64,000 nucleotides of DNA from DASVDE01 sp963740065 (GCA_963740065.1 CAVUCS010000006.1:248001-312000); one strand, 5' to 3'; positions 47,523 to 56,499 are shown, counted from the stretch's first letter. Notes: generated by a model from the sequence alone, not told the origin. Numbers and translations: made by a program.

Positions 47523-48842
47523 GGCCAAGGCCGCGAGGACCGAGAACAGGTAGGCGTTGTCGGCGACGTCCAGCGCCGCGGCGAGGCTCGACGGGTCGCC
47601 GACGATCGCGACCAAGATCGCGGTGCCGAGCACAGCGCCGATCTGGCGGAAGGCGGCGTTGACGGCGCTGGCGGTCGCGAAGCGGTCATCCGGGATGTCG
47701 CGAACGGCGGCCGAGCCGAGCGTCGGGAAGACGAGCCCAATGCCGATGCCGGTGAGGATCGCGCCGGGAAGCCAGAGGCCGAGCCAATCCGGTTCGGCGC
47801 CGGCGGAGCGGAGGATCATCACTCCAGCGCCGAACACGACCGAGCCGGGCACGACGATGGCCCGGTGGCCAAAGCGATCGGCGAGCTTGCCGGCCGGGCC
47901 GGAGACGATCGTCGTCATCGCCGGCCCGGGCAAGGTCGCGGCGCCGGCCTGGAGCACGGTGTAGCCCCAGATCGAAGTGAGAAAGACGACGTTGCCGAGG
48001 ATCAGGGAAAAGAAGGCGGCGGCGAAAAGCAGAGTGCCGATGTTGCCGACGCGGAAGGAACGGTCGGCGAACAGCTCCGGTGAGACGATTGGCCGGGGGT
48101 GGCTGCGACTGCGGGCGATCATCGCGAGGAGCAACGCCGCGCCGGCGACGAAGCAGGCGAGAGTGGCGGCGGCGGTCCAACCCCAGTCGTTGCCTTCGAC
48201 GATCCCCAGCGTGATCAGTGCCAGGGAGAGCGCCAGCATCAAAGCGCCGGGCAGGTCGGGCAGGCGGCTGTCGGCAACCTTCGGCTCCGGCAGGTTGTGG
48301 CGGCCCGCGATCAGGATCGCGGCGCCAAGCGGCAGGTTGACGAGGAAGACGAGGCGCCAGTCGGAAAGCTCGACCAACGCTCCCCCCAGGGTCGGGCCGG
48401 TCGCAGCCGCCGCTGCTGCCGCGGCGCCCCAGAGGCCGACGCCGGTCGAGCGCTTCTCGATCGGGAAGCTGTCGAGCACAATCGCCAGCGAGGTCGGGGC
48501 GATCAGCGCCGCGCCGACCCCCTGCAAGACGCGGAAGGCGATCAACAGGGGAAGGCTGGGCGCAACCGCGCAGAGCAGGCTGGCGGCGGTGAATCCGGCG
48601 ACGCCAAAAAGGAAGATCCGCTTATGCCCGAAGCGGTCGGCGAGCCCGCCGGCCGGGACCAGCAGCGCGGCGATGATGACGAAGTAGCCGTCCAACACCC
48701 AGGAAAGTGCGTCCCGCCCCGAGCCCGAGAAGGAGCGCGAGATGTCGGGGAAGGCGATGTTGACGATCGTCGTGTCGAGGAAGGCGACGAAGGCGCCCGC
48801 GCAAGCGATCGCCACCGCTGCTTTATGACGCCGGTCATACAT
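47391..48842 (-). CDS. MFS drug-exporter, DHA2 (14-helix) type
   Basis: 483 residues from ATG 48842. Fourteen predicted helices; motif A GLADRFGHKRIF, motif C near LGGALVELSDWRLVF and the second-half GKLADRFGHRAIVV identify the EmrB/QacA family of proton-driven multidrug efflux pumps. Divergent from a TetR gene with a 19-base gap, so probably controlled by it. The C-terminal cytoplasmic tail overlaps purL. Confidence 0.92.
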   Translation of the reverse strand: MYDRRHKAAVAIACAGAFVAFLDTTIVNIAFPDISRSFSGSGRDALSWVLDGYFVIIAALLVPAGGLADRFGHKRIFLFGVAGFTAASLLCAVAPSLPLLIAFRVLQGVGAALIAPTSLAIVLDSFPIEKRSTGVGLWGAAAAAAAATGPTLGGALVELSDWRLVFLVNLPLGAAILIAGRHNLPEPKVADSRLPDLPGALMLALSLALITLGIVEGNDWGWTAAATLACFVAGAALLLAMIARSRSHPRPIVSPELFADRSFRVGNIGTLLFAAAFFSLILGNVVFLTSIWGYTVLQAGAATLPGPAMTTIVSGPAGKLADRFGHRAIVVPGSVVFGAGVMILRSAGAEPDWLGLWLPGAILTGIGIGLVFPTLGSAAVRDIPDDRFATASAVNAAFRQIGAVLGTAILVAIVGDPSSLAAALDVADNAYLFSVLAALASGVVTLGLRRKRAPGYAGVGERQGDANLAALDLDPVPADLAEQ

Positions 48843-48850
48843 CGCGAGCG

Positions 48851-48863
48851 GACTATAGACTAT
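48851..48863. promoter_or_regulatory. Candidate TetR operator between the divergent MFS and tetR genes
   Basis: GACTATAGACTAT contains a direct repeat of GACTAT and the 9-base palindrome ATAGACTAT. It fills the 19-base gap and touches the tetR start codon, where a repressor would block both genes. Inference from position and symmetry. Confidence 0.4.
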
Positions 48864-49485
48864 GTCCATGGGCATAAGTCGACTCGCCGACGGACAGCCG
48901 TCCCAGCAACAGCGCCGCGACGGCCGCGCTCTGCTGCTCAAGGGTGCGCGCCAGCTGCTGGCCGAGAAGGGCTACTCCGGGATGGAGTTGCGCGATGTCG
49001 CCGAGCGCGGCAGAGCTCCGCGCGGCTCGATCTACCACCACTTCCCCGGCGGCAAGGTCCAGCTCGCGGTCGAAGCGGCGGAGCTGGAGGGAGCCACGAT
49101 CCGCGAGACGATCGAGCGCTCGCTGGAAGACCGAGGGATGAAGGAGACGCTGGCGATGTTCGGAGAGGTCTTCCGCCGCCGCGTCAAGAATCACCCTGAA
49201 CGCCTCGGCTGCCCGGTCGCTGCAGCGGCGCTGGCGCGACCCGAGGACCCGGCGCTCGCCAATGCGGCAACCGAGGCCTTCACCAGCTGGGAGGCGCCGA
49301 TCGCCGCCAGTCTCCGCGACGAAGGGGTGGACAAACAGAGTGCGGAGGACTTCGCCGGCCTAGTCGTCTCGACGATCGAGGGCGCCTTGCTGCGCGCCCG
49401 CGCCGCCGGCAGCGAAGAGCCGCTCGACTCGGCGATAGCCGGACTCGGCGAAGCACTGGACCGGTTGCTGCAAGACGCCGCTTGA
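48862..49485 (+). CDS. TetR-family repressor of the adjacent exporter
   Basis: 207 residues from ATG 48862 (48868 is also possible). N-terminal helix-turn-helix: GARQLLAEKGYSGMELRDVAERG, then GSIYHHFPGGKVQL. The C-terminal helical ligand domain includes RRRVKNHPERLGCPVAAAA, as in the LmrA/YxaF-like subgroup. It likely senses a drug-like ligand and releases the exporter promoter. Confidence 0.9.
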   Translation: MSMGISRLADGQPSQQQRRDGRALLLKGARQLLAEKGYSGMELRDVAERGRAPRGSIYHHFPGGKVQLAVEAAELEGATIRETIERSLEDRGMKETLAMFGEVFRRRVKNHPERLGCPVAAAALARPEDPALANAATEAFTSWEAPIAASLRDEGVDKQSAEDFAGLVVSTIEGALLRARAAGSEEPLDSAIAGLGEALDRLLQDAA

Positions 49486-49528
49486 CACTCGGTTGGACGC
49501 GAGGTCCAGACGGGTCTACCCTGACCAG

Positions 49529-50485
49529 GTGGTCAATTGGCGAACAGCGGTAGCGACGACGGTCGCTATGGCAGCGCTGACCGCAGTTTCGAGCGCCGGG
49601 GCGGCGACCGAAGTCGGCAACGACTGCGTCGGCGACTCGGCATCGTTCAAGACCCTGGTCCAGGTCGCCAACGCTCCGGGGAGCGCGCTGCCCGCCTCGG
49701 TCCCCGCCGCCGGAGTCGTTACGAAGTGGAAGGCGAACGTGGCTCCATTCATGGGCCAGTACTCCGAGAAGCTGAAGGTCGTTCGGGACACCGGCAACCC
49801 GAATGAGTTCTTGACCGTCGCCGAAAGTGCTTTCGAGACCGTGGTCGGCGGCCAGAATTTCTTCGACGCCAGGATCCCGGTCCAAGCGGGAGACCACATC
49901 GGGGCATACGGCCCGGCGGCCACCGAGATCTACTGCTCCACGGCCGATCCGGGCGATCAGGTCGCGGTCTACAGCGGCGACGCTCCGGTCGGCTCGATCC
50001 ATACCTTCGGCTCCCCCAACGGTCAGATGGCGGTCTCCGCCATCGTCGAGCCCGATGCCGACGGCGACGGCTACGGCGACGAGACGCAGGACGGGTGCCC
50101 GCAGAGCGCCTCGATCCAAGTCGCGTGTCCCGTCGTCGCCCTCGATGCCACCGCGATCGCCAAGAAAAGGTCAATCCTCCTCCTGGTAAGCGCCAGTTCC
50201 ACAGCCCAAGTCAAGGTCTACGGACAAGCGAAGTGGGGCTTCAAGCCAAAGCACAAAAGCGCCGCTTCAAAGAAGCTGATCGTCGGCCTCCACGGCGGCA
50301 CGCAAACCGTCCAACCCGGCCACATCGCTCGCTTCAAGGTGCCTCTTCCCAAAACCGTGCGGCGGCGGCTCGGCCGGATCACCTCAAGAGAATCGATCAA
50401 GGTGACGCTCAAAGCGCGCGCCACGGACCTCGCCTCTCGGATAACAAGCGACTCCGTCAAGCTAAAGCTGAAGGGCCGGAGGTAG
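49529..50485 (+). CDS. Secreted protein with calcium-binding-like repeat
   Basis: About 318 residues from GTG 49529 (an upstream ATG at 49493 is possible). Signal peptide (AVATTVAMAALTAVSSAGAAT), a beta-rich domain, then an Asp-rich loop DADGDGYGDETQDGCPQ that resembles thrombospondin type 3 calcium repeats, then a basic beta-domain ending SVKLKLKGRR. Typical of exported proteins in this lineage; function unknown. Confidence 0.75.
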   Translation: MVNWRTAVATTVAMAALTAVSSAGAATEVGNDCVGDSASFKTLVQVANAPGSALPASVPAAGVVTKWKANVAPFMGQYSEKLKVVRDTGNPNEFLTVAESAFETVVGGQNFFDARIPVQAGDHIGAYGPAATEIYCSTADPGDQVAVYSGDAPVGSIHTFGSPNGQMAVSAIVEPDADGDGYGDETQDGCPQSASIQVACPVVALDATAIAKKRSILLLVSASSTAQVKVYGQAKWGFKPKHKSAASKKLIVGLHGGTQTVQPGHIARFKVPLPKTVRRRLGRITSRESIKVTLKARATDLASRITSDSVKLKLKGRR

Positions 50486-50571
50486 TAGACCGGCCCACGG
50501 CGCTGGTACCCTGCCGGGGTAGGCAGTCCGCCTGCGCGTCACGTCCCTTCTAAGGCGAGGAAAACGCGCTT

Positions 50572-52017
50572 TTGACTTCGGTTGAGCGGCCCTTCATCGA
50601 CCGCGACGGCCCGCGTGACGAATGCGGGGTGTTTGGCGTATTCGCGCCCGGGCACGATGTCGCACGCCTCTCCTACTTCGCCCTCTACGCCCTGCAACAC
50701 CGCGGGCAAGAGTCGGCCGGGATCGCAACCTGCGAGGGCGGTCACATCACGACGATGCGGGACTCGGGCCTCGTCTCCCAAGTCTTCGACGAGGAGAAGC
50801 TGCGAGCGCTGGAGGGGGACATGGCGATCGGCCACGTCCGCTACTCGACCACCGGCGGCGGCGGCTGGGAGAACGCGCAGCCGGTCTGGCGCGACGACGG
50901 CCGCGAACTGGCCCTCGCCCACAACGGCAACCTGACCAACGCAGTCGAGCTGTGGGGGGAGCTGAAAGAACGCGGCATTTCCTTCCGCGGCACCTCGGAC
51001 TCGGAGATCATGGCGGCGCTGCTCTCCTCCAGCGACGGCAGATTCATCGAGGACACCGTCGCCGAGGTGATGCCGCGCCTGGAAGGCGCCTACTCGACGG
51101 TGGTGATGACGAAGCACGCGATCGTCGCCTTCCGCGACCCGCACGGGGTGCGGCCGCTGTCGCTGGGGCGGTTGGACGATCGCTTTGTAGTCGCTTCGGA
51201 GAGTTGCGCTTTCGACATCATCGGCGCCGAGCTGATGCGCGAGGTGCATCCGGGTGAGATGGTCTCCCTGACCGAGCGCGGGCTGGAGACGCGGCAGGTG
51301 GTGAAGGCGGAGAGCCCCGCCACCTGCGTCTTCGAGCACATCTACTTCTCCCGCCCCGACAGCCGCCTCGAGGGCAGAGTCCTCCAGCAGGTGCGCGGCA
51401 GAATGGGTGAGATCCTCTGGCGCGAGGCGCCGGTCGAGGCCGACCTGGTGATCTCGGTGCCGGACTCCGGCAATCCGGCGGCGGCGGGGTTCGCGCGCGC
51501 CTCGGGGCTTCCGCGCGACGACGGGCTGATCAAGAACCGCTACGTGGCGCGGACCTTCATTCAGCCGGGACAGGAGTTGCGCAAGCACGGCTTGCGGCTG
51601 AAGTTCAACCCGCTGCCGGAGATCGTCGCCGGCAAGCGACTGGTGGTCGTTGACGACTCGATCGTGCGCGGCAACACGACGCGGCAGATCGTCGGCATGC
51701 TGCGCGACGCCGGGGCGAGCGAAGTGCACCTGCGGATCAGCGCGCCGCCGATCCGCCACCCGTGCCACTACGGGGTCGACATGTCGACCCGCGAAGAGAT
51801 GATCGCCCACAACCGCACCGTGCAGGAGATCGCCGACGAGCTCGACGCCGACTCGCTCGCCTATCTCTCGATCGACGGCGTCTACGAGGCGGTCGACACT
51901 CCCGCCGAGGACCACTGCGACGCCTGCTTCACCGGGCGCTACCCGCTCGGAGACCACGAAGGCGCCGACGGGAAATTCGACCTCGAGGACGTCGCGGTAG
52001 TTCCCGCGAGCAGCTAG
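50572..52017 (+). CDS. purF: Amidophosphoribosyltransferase
   Basis: 481 residues from TTG 50572. A 17-residue propeptide precedes the nucleophile Cys18 (DECGVFGVFAPG), to be exposed by cleavage as in the Bacillus-type enzyme. Glutaminase loop HVRYSTTGGGGWENAQP, PRPP loop VVVDDSIVRGNTTRQ, and Cys residues (PATCVF, HCDACF) for a 4Fe-4S cluster. First committed step of purine synthesis. Starts the purF-purN-purH operon. Confidence 0.97.
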   Translation: MTSVERPFIDRDGPRDECGVFGVFAPGHDVARLSYFALYALQHRGQESAGIATCEGGHITTMRDSGLVSQVFDEEKLRALEGDMAIGHVRYSTTGGGGWENAQPVWRDDGRELALAHNGNLTNAVELWGELKERGISFRGTSDSEIMAALLSSSDGRFIEDTVAEVMPRLEGAYSTVVMTKHAIVAFRDPHGVRPLSLGRLDDRFVVASESCAFDIIGAELMREVHPGEMVSLTERGLETRQVVKAESPATCVFEHIYFSRPDSRLEGRVLQQVRGRMGEILWREAPVEADLVISVPDSGNPAAAGFARASGLPRDDGLIKNRYVARTFIQPGQELRKHGLRLKFNPLPEIVAGKRLVVVDDSIVRGNTTRQIVGMLRDAGASEVHLRISAPPIRHPCHYGVDMSTREEMIAHNRTVQEIADELDADSLAYLSIDGVYEAVDTPAEDHCDACFTGRYPLGDHEGADGKFDLEDVAVVPASS

Positions 52018-52027
52018 CTTCCCGGCG

Positions 52028-52618
52028 GTGAGCGGGAGCTTCAAGCTTGTAGTTCTGGCCTCGGGATCGGGTACGAACCTGCAGGCGATCCTCGACACGT
52101 TGCACGGGCGCGATGGGATCGAGGTGGTTGGGGTCGGATCGGATCGGCCGGGGGCGCTGGCGCTGGAGCGGGCCAAGGGCGCGGGCGTCGAAACCGGTGT
52201 CTTTCCCCGCGACGAGTTCCCCGACCGGGCGGCGCGGGACGCGGCGATGGGCGACTGGATCGAGTCGCTCAGCGCCGACCTGGTCGTCCTCGCCGGCTAC
52301 ATGCAGTTGCTCTCCCCCGCTTTCGTCGGTCGCTTTCGCAACCGCATCGTCAACGTCCACCCGGCGCTGCTGCCGTCCTTTCCCGGCCTCGATGCGATCG
52401 GCCAGGCGCTGGAGGCGGGCGTTGAGGTGACCGGGGTGACGGTTCACTTCGTCGACGAGGGAGTCGACACCGGGCCGGTGATAGCCCAGCGTGAGGTGAA
52501 AGTCCCCGCGAGCCGCGACCGCGCGGCGCTGGAGAAGGCGATCCACGCGACCGAGCACGAGCTATACCCGGAGGCGATCCGCATGATCGCCCAGGGCGAG
52601 GCTAGGATCGCGCCGTGA
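52028..52618 (+). CDS. purN: Phosphoribosylglycinamide formyltransferase
   Basis: 196 residues from GTG 52028. Folate-dependent formyl transfer to GAR. Motifs: VVLASGSGTNLQAILD, LAGYMQLLSPAFV, NVHPALLPSFPG and VHFVDEGVDTGPVIAQ with the catalytic Asn, His and Asp. It overlaps purH by four bases. Confidence 0.96.
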   Translation: MSGSFKLVVLASGSGTNLQAILDTLHGRDGIEVVGVGSDRPGALALERAKGAGVETGVFPRDEFPDRAARDAAMGDWIESLSADLVVLAGYMQLLSPAFVGRFRNRIVNVHPALLPSFPGLDAIGQALEAGVEVTGVTVHFVDEGVDTGPVIAQREVKVPASRDRAALEKAIHATEHELYPEAIRMIAQGEARIAP

Positions 52619-54195
52619 GCGAGAGAGCGATCCGAGTGCGCCGGGCCCTGATCTCGGTCTCCGACAAGACCGGGGTCGCGGACTTCGCCAAGGGCCTTGC
52701 CGCGCTCGACGTGGAGATCCTCTCCACCGGTGGCACCGCGAGCGCGCTGCGCGAAGCCGGTCTAGAGGTGACCGACGTCGCTGAGTTCACAGGCCAAGAG
52801 GAGATCCTCGGCGGCCGAGTGAAGACGCTGCACCCGCGGCTGCACGCGGCGCTGCTGGCGAGGCGCGACGACGCCGACCATATGGCGACGCTGGAGCGCG
52901 AGGGAATCGAGCCGATCGACTTGGTCTGCGTCAACCTCTACCCCTTCGAGCAGGCGGTCGCCGCACATGACGTAACCCCCGACGTCGCGATTGAGAACAT
53001 CGACATCGGCGGCCCGACGATGATCCGCGCCGCGGCGAAGAACCATGACGGTGTCGCGGTCGTGGTCAGACCCGAGTCCTACGACGCGGTGCTCGCCGAG
53101 CTCGAGGAATCCGGCGGAGAGGCGTCGGCGACGACTCGCCACTGGCTGGCGAACGAGGCCTTTGCCCAGACCGCCCGCTACGACGCGGCGATCAGCCGCT
53201 GGTTCTCGACCGAGTACGAAGAGTTCCCCGAGCACCTCGCGGTCGCCTACGAGAAGGTGCTCGACCTCTCCTACGGGGAGAACCCGCACCAGCGCGCCGC
53301 CCTCTACACCGAGGCGGGGATCCGCAGCCACGTCCTCTCGCGGGTCTCGAAGCTGCACGGCCGGGCGCTCTCCTTCAACAACGTGCTTGACCTCGACTCG
53401 GCCCGCCGCCTCGTCGACGACTTCGACCAAGCGGCCTGCGTGATTGTCAAGCACAACAACCCCTGCGGGGTGGCGATCGGCGAGGACTCGCTCGACGCCT
53501 ACCGCAAGGCGCTCGCCTGCGACCCGATGTCCGCCTTCGGCGGCGTGATCGCGCTCAATCGCCCGATCGGCGCGGAGCTGGCCGAGGCGCTGCACGAAAA
53601 CTTCGTCGAGGTGCTGATCGCGCCCGACTACGAGGACGGCGCCCTCGACGTGCTCCAGCAGAAGGAGGCGATCCGCATCCTCCGCAACGAGGAACGGCGC
53701 GAGCCCGACGCGGGAGAGCGAGACGCCAAACGAGTCCTGGGCGGACTGCTGATCCAAGACCGCGACGGCGATCCCGAACCGCGAGAGATGATGGAGGCGG
53801 TGACGAAGACGCAGCCGAGCGAAGAGCAGTGGAGCGACATGCTCTTCGCCTGGACGGTCGTCCGCCACGTCCGCTCCAACGCAATCGTGATCGCCAAGGA
53901 CGGCGCGACCCTGGGCATCGGCGCCGGCCAGATGAGCCGGGTCGACTCGGTCCGCCTCGCGGTCGAGAAGTGCAACGACGCGCGCGGCGAAGAAGCGGAC
54001 GGCCTACTCAAGGGCTCCGCCGTCGCCTCGGACGCCTTCTTCCCCTTCGCCGACGGCCCTCAAGCGGCGATCGAAGCCGGCTCCACCTCGGTGGTCCAAC
54101 CCGGCGGCTCCAAACGAGACGCCGAAGTGATCGAAGCCTGCGACGCCGGGGGCGTAGCGATGGTCTTCACCAAGCACCGCCACTTCCGCCACTAG
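52615..54195 (+). CDS. purH: Bifunctional AICAR transformylase/IMP cyclohydrolase
   Basis: 526 residues from GTG 52615. N-terminal MGS-type cyclohydrolase domain (RRALISVSDKTGVADFAKGL, LGGRVKTLHPRLHAALLARR), C-terminal transformylase (SYGENPHQRAALY, CVIVKHNNPCGVAIG, ending with TKHRHFRH). It carries out the last two steps to IMP. Stops just before tRNA-Lys. Confidence 0.97.
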   Translation: MSERAIRVRRALISVSDKTGVADFAKGLAALDVEILSTGGTASALREAGLEVTDVAEFTGQEEILGGRVKTLHPRLHAALLARRDDADHMATLEREGIEPIDLVCVNLYPFEQAVAAHDVTPDVAIENIDIGGPTMIRAAAKNHDGVAVVVRPESYDAVLAELEESGGEASATTRHWLANEAFAQTARYDAAISRWFSTEYEEFPEHLAVAYEKVLDLSYGENPHQRAALYTEAGIRSHVLSRVSKLHGRALSFNNVLDLDSARRLVDDFDQAACVIVKHNNPCGVAIGEDSLDAYRKALACDPMSAFGGVIALNRPIGAELAEALHENFVEVLIAPDYEDGALDVLQQKEAIRILRNEERREPDAGERDAKRVLGGLLIQDRDGDPEPREMMEAVTKTQPSEEQWSDMLFAWTVVRHVRSNAIVIAKDGATLGIGAGQMSRVDSVRLAVEKCNDARGEEADGLLKGSAVASDAFFPFADGPQAAIEAGSTSVVQPGGSKRDAEVIEACDAGGVAMVFTKHRHFRH

Positions 54196-54202
54196 ACCGC
54201 AG

Positions 54203-54276
54203 TGCCCCCGCCGGGACTCGAACCCGGGCCGCGCGGCTTAAAAGGCCGCCGCTCTAACCAACTGAGCTACGGGGGC
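54203..54276 (-). tRNA. tRNA-Lys (anticodon TTT)
   Basis: Cloverleaf on the minus strand: acceptor GCCCCCG paired with CGGGGGC, anticodon loop CTTTTAA (TTT), and T-arm GGGTTCGAGTCCC. CCA is not encoded. Lies 30 bases downstream of the thi reading frame on the same strand. Confidence 0.96.
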
Positions 54277-54305
54277 AGTGTGCGGCATCGTAGAGGGACG
54301 GCGAT

Positions 54306-56498
54306 TTAGGAGAGGTCGGGGAGGCCCTCTTCGGGGGTGGAGGATTCGGCGTGGGTGCGACGGGGGATGCGGCCCGCCGCGCGGGCGGCATGGCCCGCTT
54401 CGACCGCGCGGCGCAGGGCGCCGGCCATCGCCGGGGGGTCCTGGGCGCCGAAGATCGAGCTCGCGGCCATCACCGCGCTGCAGCCGAGCTCCATCGCCAG
54501 GGCGGCATCGGAGGCGGTGCCGATGCCGGCGTCGAGGATGACCGGGACGCCGGCACGCTCGACGATGATCGCGACGTTGTAGGGGTTGCGGATGCCGGCG
54601 CCGGAGCCGATCGGCGAGCCCAGCGGCATCACCGCGGCGCAACCGGCTTCTTCGAGACGACGGGCGAGGATCGGATCGTCGCTGGTGTAGGGGAAGACGG
54701 TGAATCCCTCGCCGACCAGGGTCTCGGCGGCGTCGAGCAGCTCGACCGCGTCCGGGTAGAGGGTGCGGTCGTCGCCGATCACCTCGAGCTTGATCCAGTC
54801 GGTCTGAAACGCCTCGCGGGCGAGGCGGGCGGTGCGAACCGCGTCTCGGGCGGTGTAGCAACCTGCCGTGTTGGGGAGGGCGAAGAGCCCGAGGTGGTCG
54901 AGCACATCGAGGACCGAGCCCTTTGCGTCGGGGTCGATGCGGCGCAGGGCGACGGTGACGATCTCGGCGCCAGAAGCGATCAGCGCCTCCTCCATCTGCT
55001 CAAGCGAGCGAAAGCCACCGGTGCCGGCGATCAGCCGGGAGGTCCACTCGCGCCCTCCCAAAGCCCAGGTGGCACCGGGGTCGACCGCGCCACCCTGGAT
55101 CGCGGCGAGAACCTCGACTTTGCGCCCCTCCGCCAGCGCGGTCGCCTCCCACTCTCCGCGCGGAACGACCTCGCCGTCGAGAGCGACGGCGACCCCGCGC
55201 ATCGGCGCGTCGGCGCCGGCTTCACGCACAGCATCGGCAAGCGTCGCGCCCTCCGCGAGCTCGCACCCCTCCCCGTTCAGCTCGATCTTCATCTCCTCAC
55301 CTCCCACTCTTGAGCCCGAGTTCGTCTTTATTCCCGGTACCGGGAATAAAGACGAACTCGGCGAATTGGCGAGGCGGTCGGCGACGCGGTCGGCGGTGAG
55401 TGGGGCGAGGAGGATGCCGTTGCGGTAGTGGCCGGTGGCCCAGAGGAGGCCCTCGACGGGGCTCTCGCCGATCAGCGGCAGGTTGTCCGGGGTGGCGGGC
55501 CGCAGCCCGGCCATCGCCTCGACCAGCTCCATCTCCGCAACGTCGGGGAGCAATCGGTAGGCCTCGCGGAGGAGTTCGTGGACACCGCCGGCGGTGACGG
55601 CGGTGTCGAAGCCGCGCTCCTCGACCGTGGCGCCGACGATCAGGCGGCCGTCGGGGCGCGGCACCAGGTAGACGCGCTCGGAAGCGACGATCCGCTCGCA
55701 AGGCTGGGCGCCGTCTGGGGTGCGCAGCTCGACGACCTGTCCCTTGACCGGGCGAACCGGCGGGCGGGCGTGCTCGGGCAGCCACCCGCCCCCACACGTT
55801 TCGCTGTTCCTTTTGTCCGCATGGGACACAAAAGGAACAGCGGAACGGCCTGACCAAGCGCCGGCAGCGAGAACGGTGGAGGCGGCGCGCAGCTCCTCGC
55901 CCTCAGAGGTGCGCACTCCGACGAGGCGCTCGCCCTCGGTCAGGGCCGCGGCGACCTCCACCCCGGTCCGCACCTCCACCCCTTCGGCGGCAAGCGCCGC
56001 CAGTAGCGCCACGGTCAGCGCGCGCGGGTCGACCGCTGCCTCTCCGGGCGCGTGGACGCCGCCGTTGAAAGAGGGAGTGAGGCCGGGCTCGAGGTCGCGG
56101 CAACGCCGCGGTGGCAGCCACTCCGCCTCAAGGCCGAGGTTGCGTTGCAAGTCATGGACGCGGCGCAACTCGGCCGCCTCGTCGCGGTCGAGCGCAATAT
56201 GGAGGGCCCCGCAGCGCTCGTATCCGGTCGACATCCCGCTCGCCGCCTCCAGCTCGGCGATGAACTCCGGATAGAGCTCTGCCGCTGCGAGCGTCAGCTC
56301 GAGCAGCTGCGGCTCACCGAAGGTCAGCTCGCCGACCGGCGCCAGCATCCCGGCCGCGACCCGGGTTGCCCCTGCGGGCGGGTGCGCGCGGTCGAGCACG
56401 ATGGGCCGGGCGCCGCGCCGCGCCGCGCGCCATGCGCAGGAGAGACCAATTACTCCTCCACCAACGACGATCGCGTCGTAACCGCTCTTGTCAGTCAT
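54306..56498 (-). CDS. thiO-thiS-thiG: ThiO-ThiS-ThiG continuous reading frame (glycine oxidase, sulfur carrier, thiazole synthase)
   Basis: 730 codons without a stop. ThiO (from 56498; FAD site IVVGGGVIGLSCAWRAARRG, later GLRPATPDNLPLIG) makes dehydroglycine. ThiS (from ATG 55292, with its own GGTGAGGAG ribosome site; ends in IQGG at 55089) carries sulfur. ThiG (55088-54306; LIAGTGGFRSLEQM, WIKLEVIGDD, LDAGIGTASDAA) builds the thiazole. ThiS needs a free Gly-Gly end, so either processing or a fused mode of action is required; ThiS-ThiG fusions are known. ThiO may be joined only because a palindrome sits at the ThiO/ThiS junction, and ThiS can start on its own. A second palindrome adds about 19 residues inside ThiO. 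Controlled by the TPP riboswitch upstream. Confidence 0.88.
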   Translation of the reverse strand: MTDKSGYDAIVVGGGVIGLSCAWRAARRGARPIVLDRAHPPAGATRVAAGMLAPVGELTFGEPQLLELTLAAAELYPEFIAELEAASGMSTGYERCGALHIALDRDEAAELRRVHDLQRNLGLEAEWLPPRRCRDLEPGLTPSFNGGVHAPGEAAVDPRALTVALLAALAAEGVEVRTGVEVAAALTEGERLVGVRTSEGEELRAASTVLAAGAWSGRSAVPFVSHADKRNSETCGGGWLPEHARPPVRPVKGQVVELRTPDGAQPCERIVASERVYLVPRPDGRLIVGATVEERGFDTAVTAGGVHELLREAYRLLPDVAEMELVEAMAGLRPATPDNLPLIGESPVEGLLWATGHYRNGILLAPLTADRVADRLANSPSSSLFPVPGIKTNSGSRVGGEEMKIELNGEGCELAEGATLADAVREAGADAPMRGVAVALDGEVVPRGEWEATALAEGRKVEVLAAIQGGAVDPGATWALGGREWTSRLIAGTGGFRSLEQMEEALIASGAEIVTVALRRIDPDAKGSVLDVLDHLGLFALPNTAGCYTARDAVRTARLAREAFQTDWIKLEVIGDDRTLYPDAVELLDAAETLVGEGFTVFPYTSDDPILARRLEEAGCAAVMPLGSPIGSGAGIRNPYNVAIIVERAGVPVILDAGIGTASDAALAMELGCSAVMAASSIFGAQDPPAMAGALRRAVEAGHAARAAGRIPRRTHAESSTPEEGLPDLS
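55316..55361. repeat. 46-bp perfect palindrome at the ThiO/ThiS junction (family 4)
   Basis: The sequence reads the same on both strands across all 46 bases, centred on GGTACC, with arms containing GTTCGTCTTTATTCCC. In the thi frame it is translated as roughly PSSSLFPVPGIKTNS and contains no stop. It lies between the last ThiO-like residues and the ThiS ribosome site. Confidence 0.85.
55797..55847. repeat. Palindromic repeat inside thiO (family 2-like ends)
   Basis: Fifteen bases at 55802-55816 pair perfectly with 55828-55842, extended by a further five bases on each side with one mismatch. On the minus strand it begins CCGTTCCGCTG, the same eleven bases that begin the repeats at 6556 and 41776. 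It is translated in-frame in ThiO as an extra segment SAVPFVSHADKRNSETC between AGAWSGR and WLPEHARPP. Confidence 0.75.
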
Positions 56499-56499
56499 T

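Noticed and set aside
50539..52176. 545-codon open frame antisense to purF
   Set aside because: Shadow of purF; no domain-like features or ribosome site.
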